Program-made: the position numbers and the translations under genes
Part shown: positions 42,452 to 52,484 of the stretch, one piece after another
How positions within the stretch are numbered: the first letter of the stretch is position 1
Layout of the letters: every line of letters starts with the position of its first letter
NCBI RefSeq assembly: GCF_011440375.1
Contig: NZ_JAAOIR010000001.1
Coordinates: 1,364,001-1,428,000 of the forward strand
DNA: 64,000 nt
From: Halorubellus sp. JP-L1
Lineage (GTDB): Archaea > Halobacteriota > Halobacteria > Halobacteriales > Natrialbaceae
Direction of reading: 5' to 3'
The notes under the pieces: model-generated
The model's input: the letters and a program-made list of their open reading frames with translations, nothing else
Databases searched by the model: none
Told to the model about the DNA's origin: nothing

Positions 42452-43020
42452 GACACAACGCAGCACTTGCCACCCACGTATTTATATTTTGTTCATCTGG
42501 CCCTAAATCAATAGTAATCTGAAACAATCCGTAACCGACAATGGCGACAAATTATATGAACGCCGTTCGTAAAACTAAACGGAACTTCCAAGGTGTTTTC
42601 GAGGACGTGACTGGGCTGGACCGTCGTGCTGGAACGAACCACGGGAGATACTGACACGAAGTCGAGACGAACCGCGTCAGCAGAAATGTGAATAGAGTTA
42701 CGGGAAACTCGGGCGTTCGGCACCGACTGGGAGCCCCAGCAGCGTGTGAACGACTCGCGCGCGCCTGGAATCCGACCCGGAAGCAGACCCAACGACCGAT
42801 CCGCACGGACACACGACGACACAGAACCACTCCGACGGTCGACCCGACGCAGCACGCATCAGTTGGTACTTGCGCGCGTGAGTGCACGCACGCGAAGGAA
42901 CCCGATCGTCGGCGAACCGGCCGGTGTCGGGGCGCACGGACGCGAACCGAGCGTGACACCACCGAGGCGAAGAAAGCGGGGTGCCGTGGTGGGGACGAAC
43001 GGACAGCGAGGGAGCGGCGT
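42452..43020. other. 569-base intergenic region without a recognisable gene
   Basis: The first ~30 bases hold the promoter of the second protease gene (a TTTATATTTT box at 42481-42490). A second AT-rich patch, 42510-42590, contains AAATTATATGA, a plus-strand TATA-like box with no gene behind it. The remainder is GC-rich with open frames in several phases but no protein-like sequence. Confidence 0.5.
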
Positions 43021-44904
43021 TTACTTCCCGACTTCCTCGGCGCTGAGCGTGAAGCTCCCGCTGCCGTCGTAGGAGTCCACGAGGATGCCGAACGTCTGGC
43101 CGGCGTCGACGTCGTCGACAACGAGCGTCTCGTCGGCGCCGTACGTCGCTGCGCGCGCGTCGTAGTCGTACGTCGTCGGCGTCCGTCCGTCGTACGTCAC
43201 GTACAGGTCGAAGTCAGCGCTGTAGGGACCGTCGAGGACGAACGACACCTGGCACGGGTCGCTCGTCAGGGTCTCGTACGTGATCGACGCGGAGTCCCAG
43301 TAGCCCGAGAGCGACCCGGAGACGCTCTCGGTCTCCGTGACGTCACCACAGGACCCGCCGCCACCGCCGGACTCGGCGGTCACCGCGACGGCGTCCGTCG
43401 AGGACGCACCGTCGTCGTCCGTGACCGTGAGCTGCACGTCGTACGTTCCCGCGTTCTCGAACGTGACCGTCGCGCTCGCACCGGTCGCGGTCTCGCCGTT
43501 GTCGAAGTCCCAGTCGTAGGACGCGACCGACCCGTCCGGGTCGCTCGAACCGGAGCCGTCGAACTCGACGGCGGTACCGACGTCGACCGTCGTCGAGGAC
43601 GCGTTGATCGACACCGTCGGGGCGGTGTTGTCGTCATCGTCGTCATCGTCGTCGTCATCGTCGCCCGCCTCGACGATGTTCAGGGCGTCCACGCGACCCG
43701 CACCCTGCTCGTCGTCGTCGAGCCCGATGTCGACCGCCGTGTTCTTCAGTCGCGCACGCAACTGCGTGGGACTCAGGTCGGGGTCGGCCGCGAGGCCGAG
43801 TGCGGCGACGCCGGACGCGGCCGGACACGCCATCGACGTCCCGCTGATCTTGTTGTACTTGCCGCCGAACTGGGACTGGTCCTCCGTCCACGTCGAGAGG
43901 ACGTCCACGCCGGGCGCGGCGACGTCGCACTTGTCACCGTACTGGCTGAAGTCCGCGAGGTCCTCGTTCGAGTCGACCGCGGACACCGCGACGCACTCGC
44001 TGTACGCCGCGGGGTAACTCACGGACGATTCCCCGTTGTTCCCCGCGGCACAGATCGGGAGTGCGCCGTTGTTGACGGCGTGAGACACCGCGTTCTTCAT
44101 CGTTTCCCTGTAGCCGCCGCCGCCGAGGCTGAGGTTGATGATGTCCGCGCCCTCGTCGGCCGCCCACTGGATGGCGTCGGCGATGTCGGTGAGCGACCCG
44201 CCGCCGCCCGTGCCGAGCGCGCGCCCGGACAGGAGCGTCGAGTCCGAGATGCCCGCGATACCCGTACTGTTGTCGGTGGTCGCCGACGCGATGCCCGCGA
44301 CGTGCGTGCCGTGGTACTCCTCGCTCATCGACTCCGGCGCCGGGTCGCCGTCGCCGTCGACGTGATCGTACCCCTTGTTCGCGCCGAAGCGGCCCTGGAG
44401 GTCGGGGTGGTCGTAGTAGACGCCCTGATCGACGATCGCGACGGTGACGTCGCTGCTGCCGTCGGTCGTGTCGTACGCCTGGGGCGCACGCACCTGCTGG
44501 GGCGCGTACTGCTGGTCGTACAGCGAGTCGTTCGGCGCGGCGAATGCGTGGTACGTGACGTTTCGCTCGACGGTCTCCACGAACGAGAGCTCGCGCAGGT
44601 CCTCGACGATCGGGGAGTCCATCGACGCGGCGCCGGGGCTCGGGTCCTCGACGGTCAGGTACCCGAGTGTTTCGTTGCGATGCGTGACGTTCGCCTCGTC
44701 CGGTACCGTCGCCTGCACTTCGGCTTCGGCCGTCGACATGCTCGTCGTGGCGCCGGTGAGCACGACCCATTCGCCCGTCTTCGGCCCGGGTTCGCGGCCG
44801 GGGGTGGCTTGGGTGATGGCCGTGAAGGCGGCGGCGCTCGCGGCGACGCCAGTTGCTTGCAGGAAGGTACGTCGGTCAGGCTTGTGGTTGCTACGATCTG
44901 CCAT
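43021..44904 (-). CDS. Secreted subtilisin-like serine protease with one PKD domain
   Basis: The 627-residue precursor has the Tat signal DRRTFLQATGVAASAAAF, a propeptide to about residue 125, and a peptidase domain with Asp159, His198 and Ser357 (SGTSMACP). An aspartate run of eleven residues links it to one PKD domain (about 425-510), followed by the same C-terminal domain with Cys pair (CGDVTETES, DPCQVSF). The poly-Asp linker is encoded by a GTC/ATC repeat. The TATA box (TTTATATC) is about 28 bases upstream. Confidence 0.94.
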   Translation of the reverse strand: MADRSNHKPDRRTFLQATGVAASAAAFTAITQATPGREPGPKTGEWVVLTGATTSMSTAEAEVQATVPDEANVTHRNETLGYLTVEDPSPGAASMDSPIVEDLRELSFVETVERNVTYHAFAAPNDSLYDQQYAPQQVRAPQAYDTTDGSSDVTVAIVDQGVYYDHPDLQGRFGANKGYDHVDGDGDPAPESMSEEYHGTHVAGIASATTDNSTGIAGISDSTLLSGRALGTGGGGSLTDIADAIQWAADEGADIINLSLGGGGYRETMKNAVSHAVNNGALPICAAGNNGESSVSYPAAYSECVAVSAVDSNEDLADFSQYGDKCDVAAPGVDVLSTWTEDQSQFGGKYNKISGTSMACPAASGVAALGLAADPDLSPTQLRARLKNTAVDIGLDDDEQGAGRVDALNIVEAGDDDDDDDDDDDNTAPTVSINASSTTVDVGTAVEFDGSGSSDPDGSVASYDWDFDNGETATGASATVTFENAGTYDVQLTVTDDDGASSTDAVAVTAESGGGGGSCGDVTETESVSGSLSGYWDSASITYETLTSDPCQVSFVLDGPYSADFDLYVTYDGRTPTTYDYDARAATYGADETLVVDDVDAGQTFGILVDSYDGSGSFTLSAEEVGK

Positions 44905-44930
44905 GCCCACCAGCAACGAACGACCGATTG

Positions 44931-44942
44931 CATTTATATCTT
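44931..44942 (-). promoter_or_regulatory. TATA box of the third protease gene
   Basis: On the minus strand AAGATATAAATG lies 27-38 bases before the ATG at 44904. It is almost the same as the box of the second protease (42477-42491). Confidence 0.65.
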
Positions 44943-45078
44943 TCCTAGACTGTCGAAAACTAATAACGAATTAACATTAACTCATCGTTCTCTGTCGTAT
45001 GGAAACCGCAAGCCAGGGGCCGATCCGGTCTCGAACCCATACTATTTTTGATTTGCGCTCACGCACGTACCATTGCCG

Positions 45079-45933
45079 ATGACCGACCCCCTCGACACCC
45101 CCGTCCTCGACGACCACATGCACCTCGACCCCGACCGCGGTCGCGGCATCGACGCCGTGGAGGACTTCCACCGCCTCGGCGGCACGCACCTCATGGTCGT
45201 GAACAAGCCCTCCTGGCACGTCCTCGACGGCCTCCCCGCCGACGAGGACGACTTCAGACGAGTGTTCGAGACCACCGTCGACGTCGTCGACCGCGCGACC
45301 GACGTCCTCGACGGCCGCGCGTGGCCCGTCCTCGGCGTCCACCCCGGCCTCGTCTCCCACCTCGTCGACGACGGCCGCGACCCCGATGGCGCACGCGACC
45401 TGATGCAGGCCGGAATCGACGTCGCCGCCGAGTACGTCGCCGATGGGCGCGCGCTCGCCCTGAAGTCCGGCCGCCCGCACTACGACGTCACCGACGCCGT
45501 CTGGGACGCGTCGAACGACGTGATGCGGTCGGCGTTCGCACACGGCGCCGACCTCGACTGCGCGGTACAACTCCACACGGAGGGCTCGACCGACCTGACC
45601 GAGGTCGCCGAGTGGGCCGAAGCCGAGGGCCTCGACCGCACGCGCGTCGTCAAGCACTACGCGCTCGGCGAACTCGCCGGCCCCGTCCCGAGCGTGATGA
45701 GCGAGACGGATCGCCTCGAGGTCGCCGCCGAACGCGACGACCCGTTCCTGATGGAGACCGACTTCGTCGACGACCCCGACCGACCGGGCGCGGTCCTCGG
45801 CCCGAAGACCGTGCCACGACGCGTCCGCTGGCTCCTCGAGAACGGCCACGACGAGGCCGTGCGTCGCGCACACGTCGAGACGCCGGCGCTCGTCTACGAC
45901 GTCGACACCGAAGCGACGCTCGACCGCGCCTGA
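45079..45933 (+). CDS. TatD-like metal-dependent hydrolase
   Basis: This 284-residue amidohydrolase-fold protein has the metal ligands H-x-H in LDDHMHLD, then ALKSGRPHYD, QLHTEGSTD, VKHYALGELAG and METDFVDDP, which give His and Asp residues for a binuclear site. It resembles the archaeal TatD-related family (COG1099), not the DNase TatD proper. The ATG at 45079 begins MTDPLDTPVLDDHMHL. A TTG two codons upstream is possible but less likely. Confidence 0.85.
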   Translation: MTDPLDTPVLDDHMHLDPDRGRGIDAVEDFHRLGGTHLMVVNKPSWHVLDGLPADEDDFRRVFETTVDVVDRATDVLDGRAWPVLGVHPGLVSHLVDDGRDPDGARDLMQAGIDVAAEYVADGRALALKSGRPHYDVTDAVWDASNDVMRSAFAHGADLDCAVQLHTEGSTDLTEVAEWAEAEGLDRTRVVKHYALGELAGPVPSVMSETDRLEVAAERDDPFLMETDFVDDPDRPGAVLGPKTVPRRVRWLLENGHDEAVRRAHVETPALVYDVDTEATLDRA

Positions 45934-46076
45934 GGACCACGACCGCCGCACCGCCCGTCCGCCGCCGCACCGCCCGTCCGCCCTCGGGCGACACGTCAGG
46001 CGAGTGTCGCGTGCTGTCCGCCGGCACGGACGCCGCCGAGAGAAAGGTCTTTCAGTCGCCCGGCGTAGTCTCTCAC

Positions 46077-46664
46077 ATGAGCACTCCCCCGACCGAGTTC
46101 TACTCGGCCGAACGCTGGCAGAACTGGATCGACCGCATCGCCGACGAGGAACTCGACCCCGAGGACGAGGACTCGATGCGCGTCCTCGACCTCATGCAGG
46201 ACGACGCCGCCATCGCGGTCGCGAAGGTCGTCGCCGCGTACGACGACGGCGAACTCGAGGAGGAAGAGGCCCTCGAGAAGATCGGGGAGATCCACGAGAT
46301 CGTCCTCGCTGAACCCGCGTTCGACGACGAGGAGAAGCTGTTCTTCGTCAACAGCGTCCAGACGAGTCTCGTCGTCGTGTTCTACGCCGCCGAAGAGTAC
46401 GTCCACAGCGGCCCCGCCGAGGACGCCAGCGTCGAGGAGTACGTGCAGGCCGCGATCGACGCCGAGAGCCAGGACGAGATGGAGGCCGCACTCGGCTACC
46501 TCGCGCAAGCCGGGACGCGCATCATCGACGGCGGCGAACTCACGCCGAACGTCGGCGACGACCTCGAATTCGGCCCCGTCACCGACTGGCTGAACGGCCT
46601 CGCGAGCCTCCAGAGCGCGATGGAGGACCCCGAGGTCGTCGAGGAAGAGGACGACGAGGACTGA
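46077..46664 (+). CDS. DUF2150 family protein
   Basis: This 195-residue acidic helical protein begins MSTPPTEFYSAERWQNWIDR, as in the archaeal DUF2150 family. The long Glu/Asp stretch ELEEEEALEKIGEIHEIV and terminal VVEEEDDED mark high-salt adaptation. Function is unknown. There is no operon partner. Confidence 0.88.
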   Translation: MSTPPTEFYSAERWQNWIDRIADEELDPEDEDSMRVLDLMQDDAAIAVAKVVAAYDDGELEEEEALEKIGEIHEIVLAEPAFDDEEKLFFVNSVQTSLVVVFYAAEEYVHSGPAEDASVEEYVQAAIDAESQDEMEAALGYLAQAGTRIIDGGELTPNVGDDLEFGPVTDWLNGLASLQSAMEDPEVVEEEDDED

Positions 46665-46778
46665 CTCCGGTCAGCGATCCGCGCGGCGCGGACCGCGCGA
46701 ACGGGCCCATCGGGCGAGTTCGGACTCGGGGGGTGACTGCAACAAGCGTTTTAGTTGCGCACTGGTTATCAATTCCTG

Positions 46779-49700
46779 ATGTCGCTCTGGTCGGACGACC
46801 GCGCAGCAGCCGTGCAAGTAGGCGCGATAATCCTATTTGCGTTCGTCGTCCTCGCGATCGCGGGCTACCAGGCCACGGTCGTCCCCGACCAGAACAACGA
46901 GATCGAGTTCAATCACAACCAGCAGGTCCAGGGCCAGCTCGAGGACGTCGAGGGCACGATCGGGTCGATGCCCGCGGTCGCCGACCGCCGGACGACGACC
47001 GTCGAACTGGGGACGACCTATCCCGCGCGAACGCTGTTCGTCAACCCACCCCGGCCAAACGGTCGACTTCGAACGCTTGGAACGGACGACCCCTCGGTTG
47101 ACATCGAAGTCGAGAACGCGGTCGCGACGAACGACGACGTCGCTGACTTCTGGAACGGCGATATGCGGGACTACTCGACGGGTGCTCTCGTCTACGAGCC
47201 GAACTACAACGTGTACTCGCGAGCGCCGCGGACGTTCATCGAAAACTCGCTCGTGTACAACGACTTCGGCAGCGAGAGGCTGACGGTGAACTCGCAGTCG
47301 ATGTTCGACGGCGACGACATCACGTTGATCGCGGTGCGTGGGTCCTACAGCGAACAGGGTGGAACGGCGTCGGTCGGCGTCAAACCCGTGAGTGCGTCAT
47401 CGAAGACGACGACGGTCACGAACCCCAGTGGCGAGCAGGTGACGATAAGGATCGTGTCCCGACTGGGGCCCCAGAAGTGGCGGAAGATCCTCGAGGACAA
47501 CCGCGAGTTCTCCAGTCAGAGCAGTGGCGGACACGTTGCGAGCGTCCAGCAGGTCGATACGGTAACCGTCGACGGAGAGACCGCGAACGTCATCGAGTTC
47601 CAGATGGAGGCCGACGAGTCCTACAGACTGCAGGTGGCGGGCGTCGGGGTCGGCCAGCTCTCGTCGGGAGAGCGAATGACGAACGCGTCTTACGCCATCA
47701 TGCGGACAGAGAGCGTGACGACCGACGAGAACGTGGACGCGACCGTCACAGTCGAGGTCCGCGACGAGTACAACAATCCGAAGAGCGACGTACGCGTGAA
47801 CGCGGCCGTCGTCGGTGATGACGACGGGATTCAGGGGAGTCTCGTGGAGACCGAACGTACCACCGACGAGGACGGCCGGGTGACGTTCACGTACGACACG
47901 ACGGAGAACGTGGACGGGGACGCGAAGACGGACACCGTGCGCGTGAGTCTCGATAGCGACCCGAGCAGTGGGTTCGACGAGAGCACGCCAGAGGACGTCA
48001 AGACGACGGTGACGGTGAAGAACACGGACAGTAGTGGGACCGGTGGTGGCGGCGGAAGTGGCTCGGATACCTTCGAGTTCAGTGGGACGTCGACGAACAG
48101 CCCAATCGTGGAAGGAGAGGTGTTGTCCGTCGAGACGAGCGTGACGAATACGGATGCTGCGGAGGGCACACAGATAATTTCGCTCTCTTTCGATGGCTCG
48201 GAAGTCGATAGTAAGCCCGTGACGCTTGCCCCCGGTGAGACGAAGACGGTTACGCTCTCGTACGACTCTGCGGGAACGGTGGCGGGAGACTATGGAATCA
48301 CTCTGGAGAGCGAGGACGATACCGAATCGAGGACGGTCACGATCGAAGAGCCTCCGGACACGCCGTACTTCAACGTCAAGATAGATTCGACGAACGACCC
48401 GGTTCTCGAAGGAGATACTCTCAAAGTCGACACCGTCATAGAGAACGCCGGCGATACTGAGGACACTCAGTCGATCACGCTCGACTTCGACGGGAAACAG
48501 GTCGACTCGCGGTCCGTGAACCTCAACCCTGGTGAGCAACGGACTATCACGCTAACGTATGGCACGGTGATGGGGGATGCAGGGAACGACGTCGGGATCG
48601 TGCTTGCCAGTGAGGACACGAAAGCGAACGGGGAGGTGACCGTCGAAGAGACGCAAGCGGAGTACGACGTGTTCGTCCGGGACACGAACGAGCCCGTTGC
48701 AGCGGGTGAGACGCTCGACGTCGTGATCGACGTGAAGAACACCGGGAATGGAGCGGGCGAAAAGAAGGTCACTCTCGACTTCGATCAGGACGGGAATATC
48801 GACGATCAACAGTTCGTCAAACTCGATCCCGGTGAGGAGAAACAGATCACGCTCCAGTACGACGTGCCGAGCGATCAGTCCACGGGCGATTACACGGTCG
48901 AAGCCGCAAGTCCCGACACCAGTGATACCGAGACCGTCAGCGTCCAGCAGCCGACGGACTTCAGCGTCTCCATCGACACCGAGAACACGCCGTCCGAGAT
49001 CGTCGAAGGCGAAGAGTACGACGTCGTCGTCACCGTCTCGAACGGTGGTGGCTCCGGGACTGAGACGGTCGATCTCGACGTCGGGGTTCTCGGCGGCGAG
49101 ACGAGAGACGTGACGCTCGACAGCGGCGAGTCGAGGACCATCACGCTGACCTACGCCAGCAAGGACGGGGATGCGGGCAGTTACTCGCCCGCGGTCTCTG
49201 CCGAGTCGGACTCCGACGGGACCAGCCTGACGATACTGGAAGACCCGAACTTCCAGGTGACGAGCCTCTCGACGAACTCGCCGATCACCGAGGCGGAGAC
49301 GCTTGAGGTAACGGCCGAGATCCAGAACACGGGCGAGGTGGAGGGAACGCAAACGGTGGCCCTCGACTTCGATGACGACGGGTCGGTCGAGGACACCGTC
49401 GACCTAACGCTCGGTGCCGGTGCAACCGACACCGTGACCCTGACGTACGACGCCCAACAGGGCGACAAGGGTGACCGAGACGTGGAAGTCTCGACCGAGG
49501 ACGACGTCGGGACGACCACGGTCGAGGTTCGCGAGGACATGGCTGATAGAGTCACGTACATGTCCGGAAGCGCAGATACTGGGGGCGATGACGAGGCAGT
49601 CATCTTTGATCTGCGGAACGATGGCGAGTACGACGTCGTCGTTACTGATTTCCGCGTCGAAGGTAACTTCGGTGGCGTCGAAGGGGAGCCAGTAGAGATC

Positions 49701-50027
49701 GATAAGCAAGGTGGCGGGGCCCCGGGAAGCCGTCCCGAAGTCGTAGTGGACGTGTTTGGGTCCGGTACTGACGGGACTGCAGATACCGGGGATGCGTTCG
49801 CCTTCGGGGCGTTCTACGGGTTCGCGGATTACGGCTCGGAGCCACAAGTGGGAGTCGATGCCGTGGCCACGTTCACATTCGAACAGTTCCGTACGTCCGG
49901 CGGTGACGCGGTTAGCTGGAATAGCGTTCAGGACGGAAGTGAGAGTTCGTACACGCTCAAGATCACGATAACCTTCGAGGACGGGTCGTCAAAGACGATA
50001 TACATCGACGCCGATCTCGACAATTAA
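46779..50027 (+). CDS. Large surface protein with pilin-like signal and CARDB repeats
   Basis: This 1082-residue protein has an N-terminal hydrophobic segment (AVQVGAIILFAFVVLAIAGY) preceded by DDRAAA, which looks like a class III/type IV pilin-like signal, followed by YQATVVPDQN. Residues 40-330 form a domain unlike others I know. Residues 330-400 look like a Big-type domain. From 420 to 990 are five CARDB-type beta modules, each with a pattern like LDPGEEKQITLQYDVPS. The final 100 residues form a separate beta domain. It is probably anchored in the membrane and exposed to the outside. The frame is lower in GC in the middle than its neighbours. Confidence 0.85.
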   Translation: MSLWSDDRAAAVQVGAIILFAFVVLAIAGYQATVVPDQNNEIEFNHNQQVQGQLEDVEGTIGSMPAVADRRTTTVELGTTYPARTLFVNPPRPNGRLRTLGTDDPSVDIEVENAVATNDDVADFWNGDMRDYSTGALVYEPNYNVYSRAPRTFIENSLVYNDFGSERLTVNSQSMFDGDDITLIAVRGSYSEQGGTASVGVKPVSASSKTTTVTNPSGEQVTIRIVSRLGPQKWRKILEDNREFSSQSSGGHVASVQQVDTVTVDGETANVIEFQMEADESYRLQVAGVGVGQLSSGERMTNASYAIMRTESVTTDENVDATVTVEVRDEYNNPKSDVRVNAAVVGDDDGIQGSLVETERTTDEDGRVTFTYDTTENVDGDAKTDTVRVSLDSDPSSGFDESTPEDVKTTVTVKNTDSSGTGGGGGSGSDTFEFSGTSTNSPIVEGEVLSVETSVTNTDAAEGTQIISLSFDGSEVDSKPVTLAPGETKTVTLSYDSAGTVAGDYGITLESEDDTESRTVTIEEPPDTPYFNVKIDSTNDPVLEGDTLKVDTVIENAGDTEDTQSITLDFDGKQVDSRSVNLNPGEQRTITLTYGTVMGDAGNDVGIVLASEDTKANGEVTVEETQAEYDVFVRDTNEPVAAGETLDVVIDVKNTGNGAGEKKVTLDFDQDGNIDDQQFVKLDPGEEKQITLQYDVPSDQSTGDYTVEAASPDTSDTETVSVQQPTDFSVSIDTENTPSEIVEGEEYDVVVTVSNGGGSGTETVDLDVGVLGGETRDVTLDSGESRTITLTYASKDGDAGSYSPAVSAESDSDGTSLTILEDPNFQVTSLSTNSPITEAETLEVTAEIQNTGEVEGTQTVALDFDDDGSVEDTVDLTLGAGATDTVTLTYDAQQGDKGDRDVEVSTEDDVGTTTVEVREDMADRVTYMSGSADTGGDDEAVIFDLRNDGEYDVVVTDFRVEGNFGGVEGEPVEIDKQGGGAPGSRPEVVVDVFGSGTDGTADTGDAFAFGAFYGFADYGSEPQVGVDAVATFTFEQFRTSGGDAVSWNSVQDGSESSYTLKITITFEDGSSKTIYIDADLDN

Positions 50028-50182
50028 GTGAGTGATTCGGTTGTCGTTGTGGGTTCGTATCGTGCTCAGGCCGCTTGCGGTCTCGTTCACCTCGCGGTTG
50101 AACGAAACCCTTCGAAAGGAATTCGACGACCGTCGAACTATTCATCGACACGTCCATATAGCGCCCGCTGCCAGTACGGGGT

Positions 50183-51520
50183 ATGACAAGCGTCGGTATC
50201 GATGCGGTCGAGCTGTGGACCGGTAACCTGAAGCTCGATCTCGCGGAGACGTTCGCGGTGGAGAAGGGCAAGGATCCGGCGTACTTCACGGAGGGACTCG
50301 GGTTGCGGGCGTCGTCGTTCCCGGATTCGTACGAGGACATCGTGACGATGGGCGCGAACGCGGCGAAGCGCCTGATGGATCGGAAGGGCCTGGAACCCGA
50401 AGATATCGGGCGGATCGACGTGGCGACGGAGTCGTCGTTCGACAACTCGAAGCCGCTCTCGACGTACATCGCGGGGTGTCTCGAGCAGGTTTACGACGGC
50501 GACTTCCATCACGCGAACAAGGGCGAGCGGAAGTTCGCGTGCATCGCGGGGACGCAGTCGGTCGACGACGCGTACAACTGGATTCGCGCGGGCCGGAACC
50601 GCGGTCGGAAGGCGATCGTGGTGGCGACGGACACGGCGCTGTACGAGCGCGACGACTCCGGGGAGGCGACGCAGGGTGCGGGCGCGGTCGCACTGCTGAT
50701 CGACGAGGACCCCGACCTCGTGGAGCTCTCGACCGAGCAGGGGTACGGGAGTGCGGACGAGACGGACTTCCTGAAGCCCCAGCAGCAGTTCCCGAGCGTC
50801 GACGGGAAGCGCTCCGTGCAGGTGTACCTCGCGCGGATGCGGGAAGCGCTCGAGGACTACGAGAGCGTGGCCGGTGACGTGCGGTTGGCGGACTTCGCGT
50901 ACGCGCCGTACCACACGCCGTACCCGGGGATGGTTCGGAAGGCCGCGGCGCTCGCGTACCGACACGTCACTCGCGACACCGAGGTCGAGGACGAACTCGC
51001 GGAGACGATCGGTCGGCAGCCGCGCCGGGAGACGTTCGACGACGACAGCGCGTACCAGGACGCGGTCCGCGAATACATGGACGCGCTGAAGGACACCGAC
51101 CAGTACAAGTCGTGGTACGCGGCGACCGTCGAGCCGACGCTCTCGATCTCGCGGGACGTAGGGAACTGGTACACGGCGTCCGTGCACGTCGCGCGCATCG
51201 CGGCGCTGAAGGACGCGTACGACGACGACCGGGACCTCGCTGGCGAGAACTTGCTCGTCGCATCCTATGGCTCCGGCGCGCAGGCGGAGATCCACGGGGA
51301 GACGGTCCAGGACGGCTGGCGCGAGGAGGTCGCGGCGCTGAACGTCGACGAACAGCTCGAGAGCCGCTACGACCTCTCCTGGAGCGAGTACGAGGAGGTC
51401 CACGACCGCCACAATCACGAGAAGGACACGGAACTCGAGGAGTTCACCGCCCCGAGCGGCGAGTTCGTGTTCGACGGCTGGGGCCGCATGGGCGAACGGA
51501 AGTATACGTACGTGGAGTAA
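50183..51520 (+). CDS. mvaS: Hydroxymethylglutaryl-CoA synthase
   Basis: This 445-residue thiolase-fold enzyme condenses acetoacetyl-CoA and acetyl-CoA for the mevalonate pathway that feeds archaeal isoprenoid lipids. Cys120 (KFACIAGTQS) is the acyl-transfer nucleophile, Glu83 (ATESSFD) the general base, and PYHTPYPGMVRK carries the catalytic His. It is longer than bacterial forms because of acidic inserts. It is monocistronic, with a TATA-like ATATAG box at 50157-50162. Confidence 0.95.
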   Translation: MTSVGIDAVELWTGNLKLDLAETFAVEKGKDPAYFTEGLGLRASSFPDSYEDIVTMGANAAKRLMDRKGLEPEDIGRIDVATESSFDNSKPLSTYIAGCLEQVYDGDFHHANKGERKFACIAGTQSVDDAYNWIRAGRNRGRKAIVVATDTALYERDDSGEATQGAGAVALLIDEDPDLVELSTEQGYGSADETDFLKPQQQFPSVDGKRSVQVYLARMREALEDYESVAGDVRLADFAYAPYHTPYPGMVRKAAALAYRHVTRDTEVEDELAETIGRQPRRETFDDDSAYQDAVREYMDALKDTDQYKSWYAATVEPTLSISRDVGNWYTASVHVARIAALKDAYDDDRDLAGENLLVASYGSGAQAEIHGETVQDGWREEVAALNVDEQLESRYDLSWSEYEEVHDRHNHEKDTELEEFTAPSGEFVFDGWGRMGERKYTYVE

Positions 51521-51673
51521 CGCGGGGCGTCGCCGTAGGCGACGTTCCGCGAAGCGCGCCGCGAGGCGTCGCGGCCCGTTTCTATCGTCGGTCGGAGCGT
51601 GGCGGAGCGTCGGTCGCGGGTACGTTCGTCGTTCCGAGCGCAGTGAGGGTTCTTCGGGAGGGAGGGTGATACG

Positions 51674-52384
51674 TCAGGGAAGTGCGGCGAGTGCGTCGAG
51701 CATCTCGTCGGGGTCCTGGTCGGTGACGGCGAGGCTGAAGCCGTCGGCGCGGGCGAGTTTGGGGGCGTGCTCCCAGAGGTCGTCTTCGGTGAGGCCGTGG
51801 AGGACGACGGCGTTCGGGGTGGGGGTGACGACGCGCTGAGCGACGAGCGGGCTCTCGCCGCGCGTGATGCCCGTGAACACGAGCGCGCGGCTCGTGGATT
51901 GGCCGTAGAGCCGGTAGAACTCCTCGCTGGAGAGGCGCGTGATTGCGGCGATGGAGTTGATGACGGTGTGGCCGGAGACGCGGTCGGCGTCGCCGGATTG
52001 GACTTCGGTGGCGTCGATGACGTCGTAGAAGCGGTCGAGGTCGACGGTCCGGGGGTACTCGCGGAGGTCGGAGACGATGTCCGACTCGAAGCCGGCGGAG
52101 ACGACGCGGGCGTACTGGCGGATGCGGTCGCCGCCGCGGGCCTCGTCGATGTCCAGCAAGCCGGTGACGACGCGGCGGACGAACCCGATTCCGGGGCTCT
52201 CGCGTCGGCCGCTCTCGTAGTCGGAGATGACGGAGGAGGAGACGTCGAGGTCGTCGGCGAGTTCGGTCTGGCTGACGTCGAAGTCGGTCCGCCACTTGCG
52301 GATGGTGGCGCCGGGATCGTCAGATAGCGTGATCTCGCCGCCGATGCGGCGCGCGAGCTGCTGGCGCGGGTTCGTGTCGGTCAT
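51674..52384 (-). CDS. Archaeal HTH (Xre-type) transcriptional regulator
   Basis: The 236-residue protein begins with a leader of ~30 residues, then an Xre/Cro HTH (about residues 37-60: FDVSQTELADDLDVSSSVIS). The rest is an archaeal effector-like domain with HTVINSIAAITRLSSEEFYR and ALVFTGITRGESPLVAQR. It fits the COG1709-type archaeal regulators. It is convergent with mvaS and 100 bases upstream of the MiaB-like gene. The target is unknown. Confidence 0.85.
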   Translation of the reverse strand: MTDTNPRQQLARRIGGEITLSDDPGATIRKWRTDFDVSQTELADDLDVSSSVISDYESGRRESPGIGFVRRVVTGLLDIDEARGGDRIRQYARVVSAGFESDIVSDLREYPRTVDLDRFYDVIDATEVQSGDADRVSGHTVINSIAAITRLSSEEFYRLYGQSTSRALVFTGITRGESPLVAQRVVTPTPNAVVLHGLTEDDLWEHAPKLARADGFSLAVTDQDPDEMLDALAALP

Positions 52385-52484
52385 GGGTACCGCGACGCAA
52401 CTCGCCGCCAAAAGCGCGTCGAAACGACGTGTCGACGGCCGTCGAAGACGTCGAGGGGAGGAAGGTGGTGGTGCGGGCGCCGGT

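Noticed and set aside
37151-44904. Integrated element carrying the proteases
   Set aside because: No integrase, transposase, flanking repeats or tRNA was found around the cluster.
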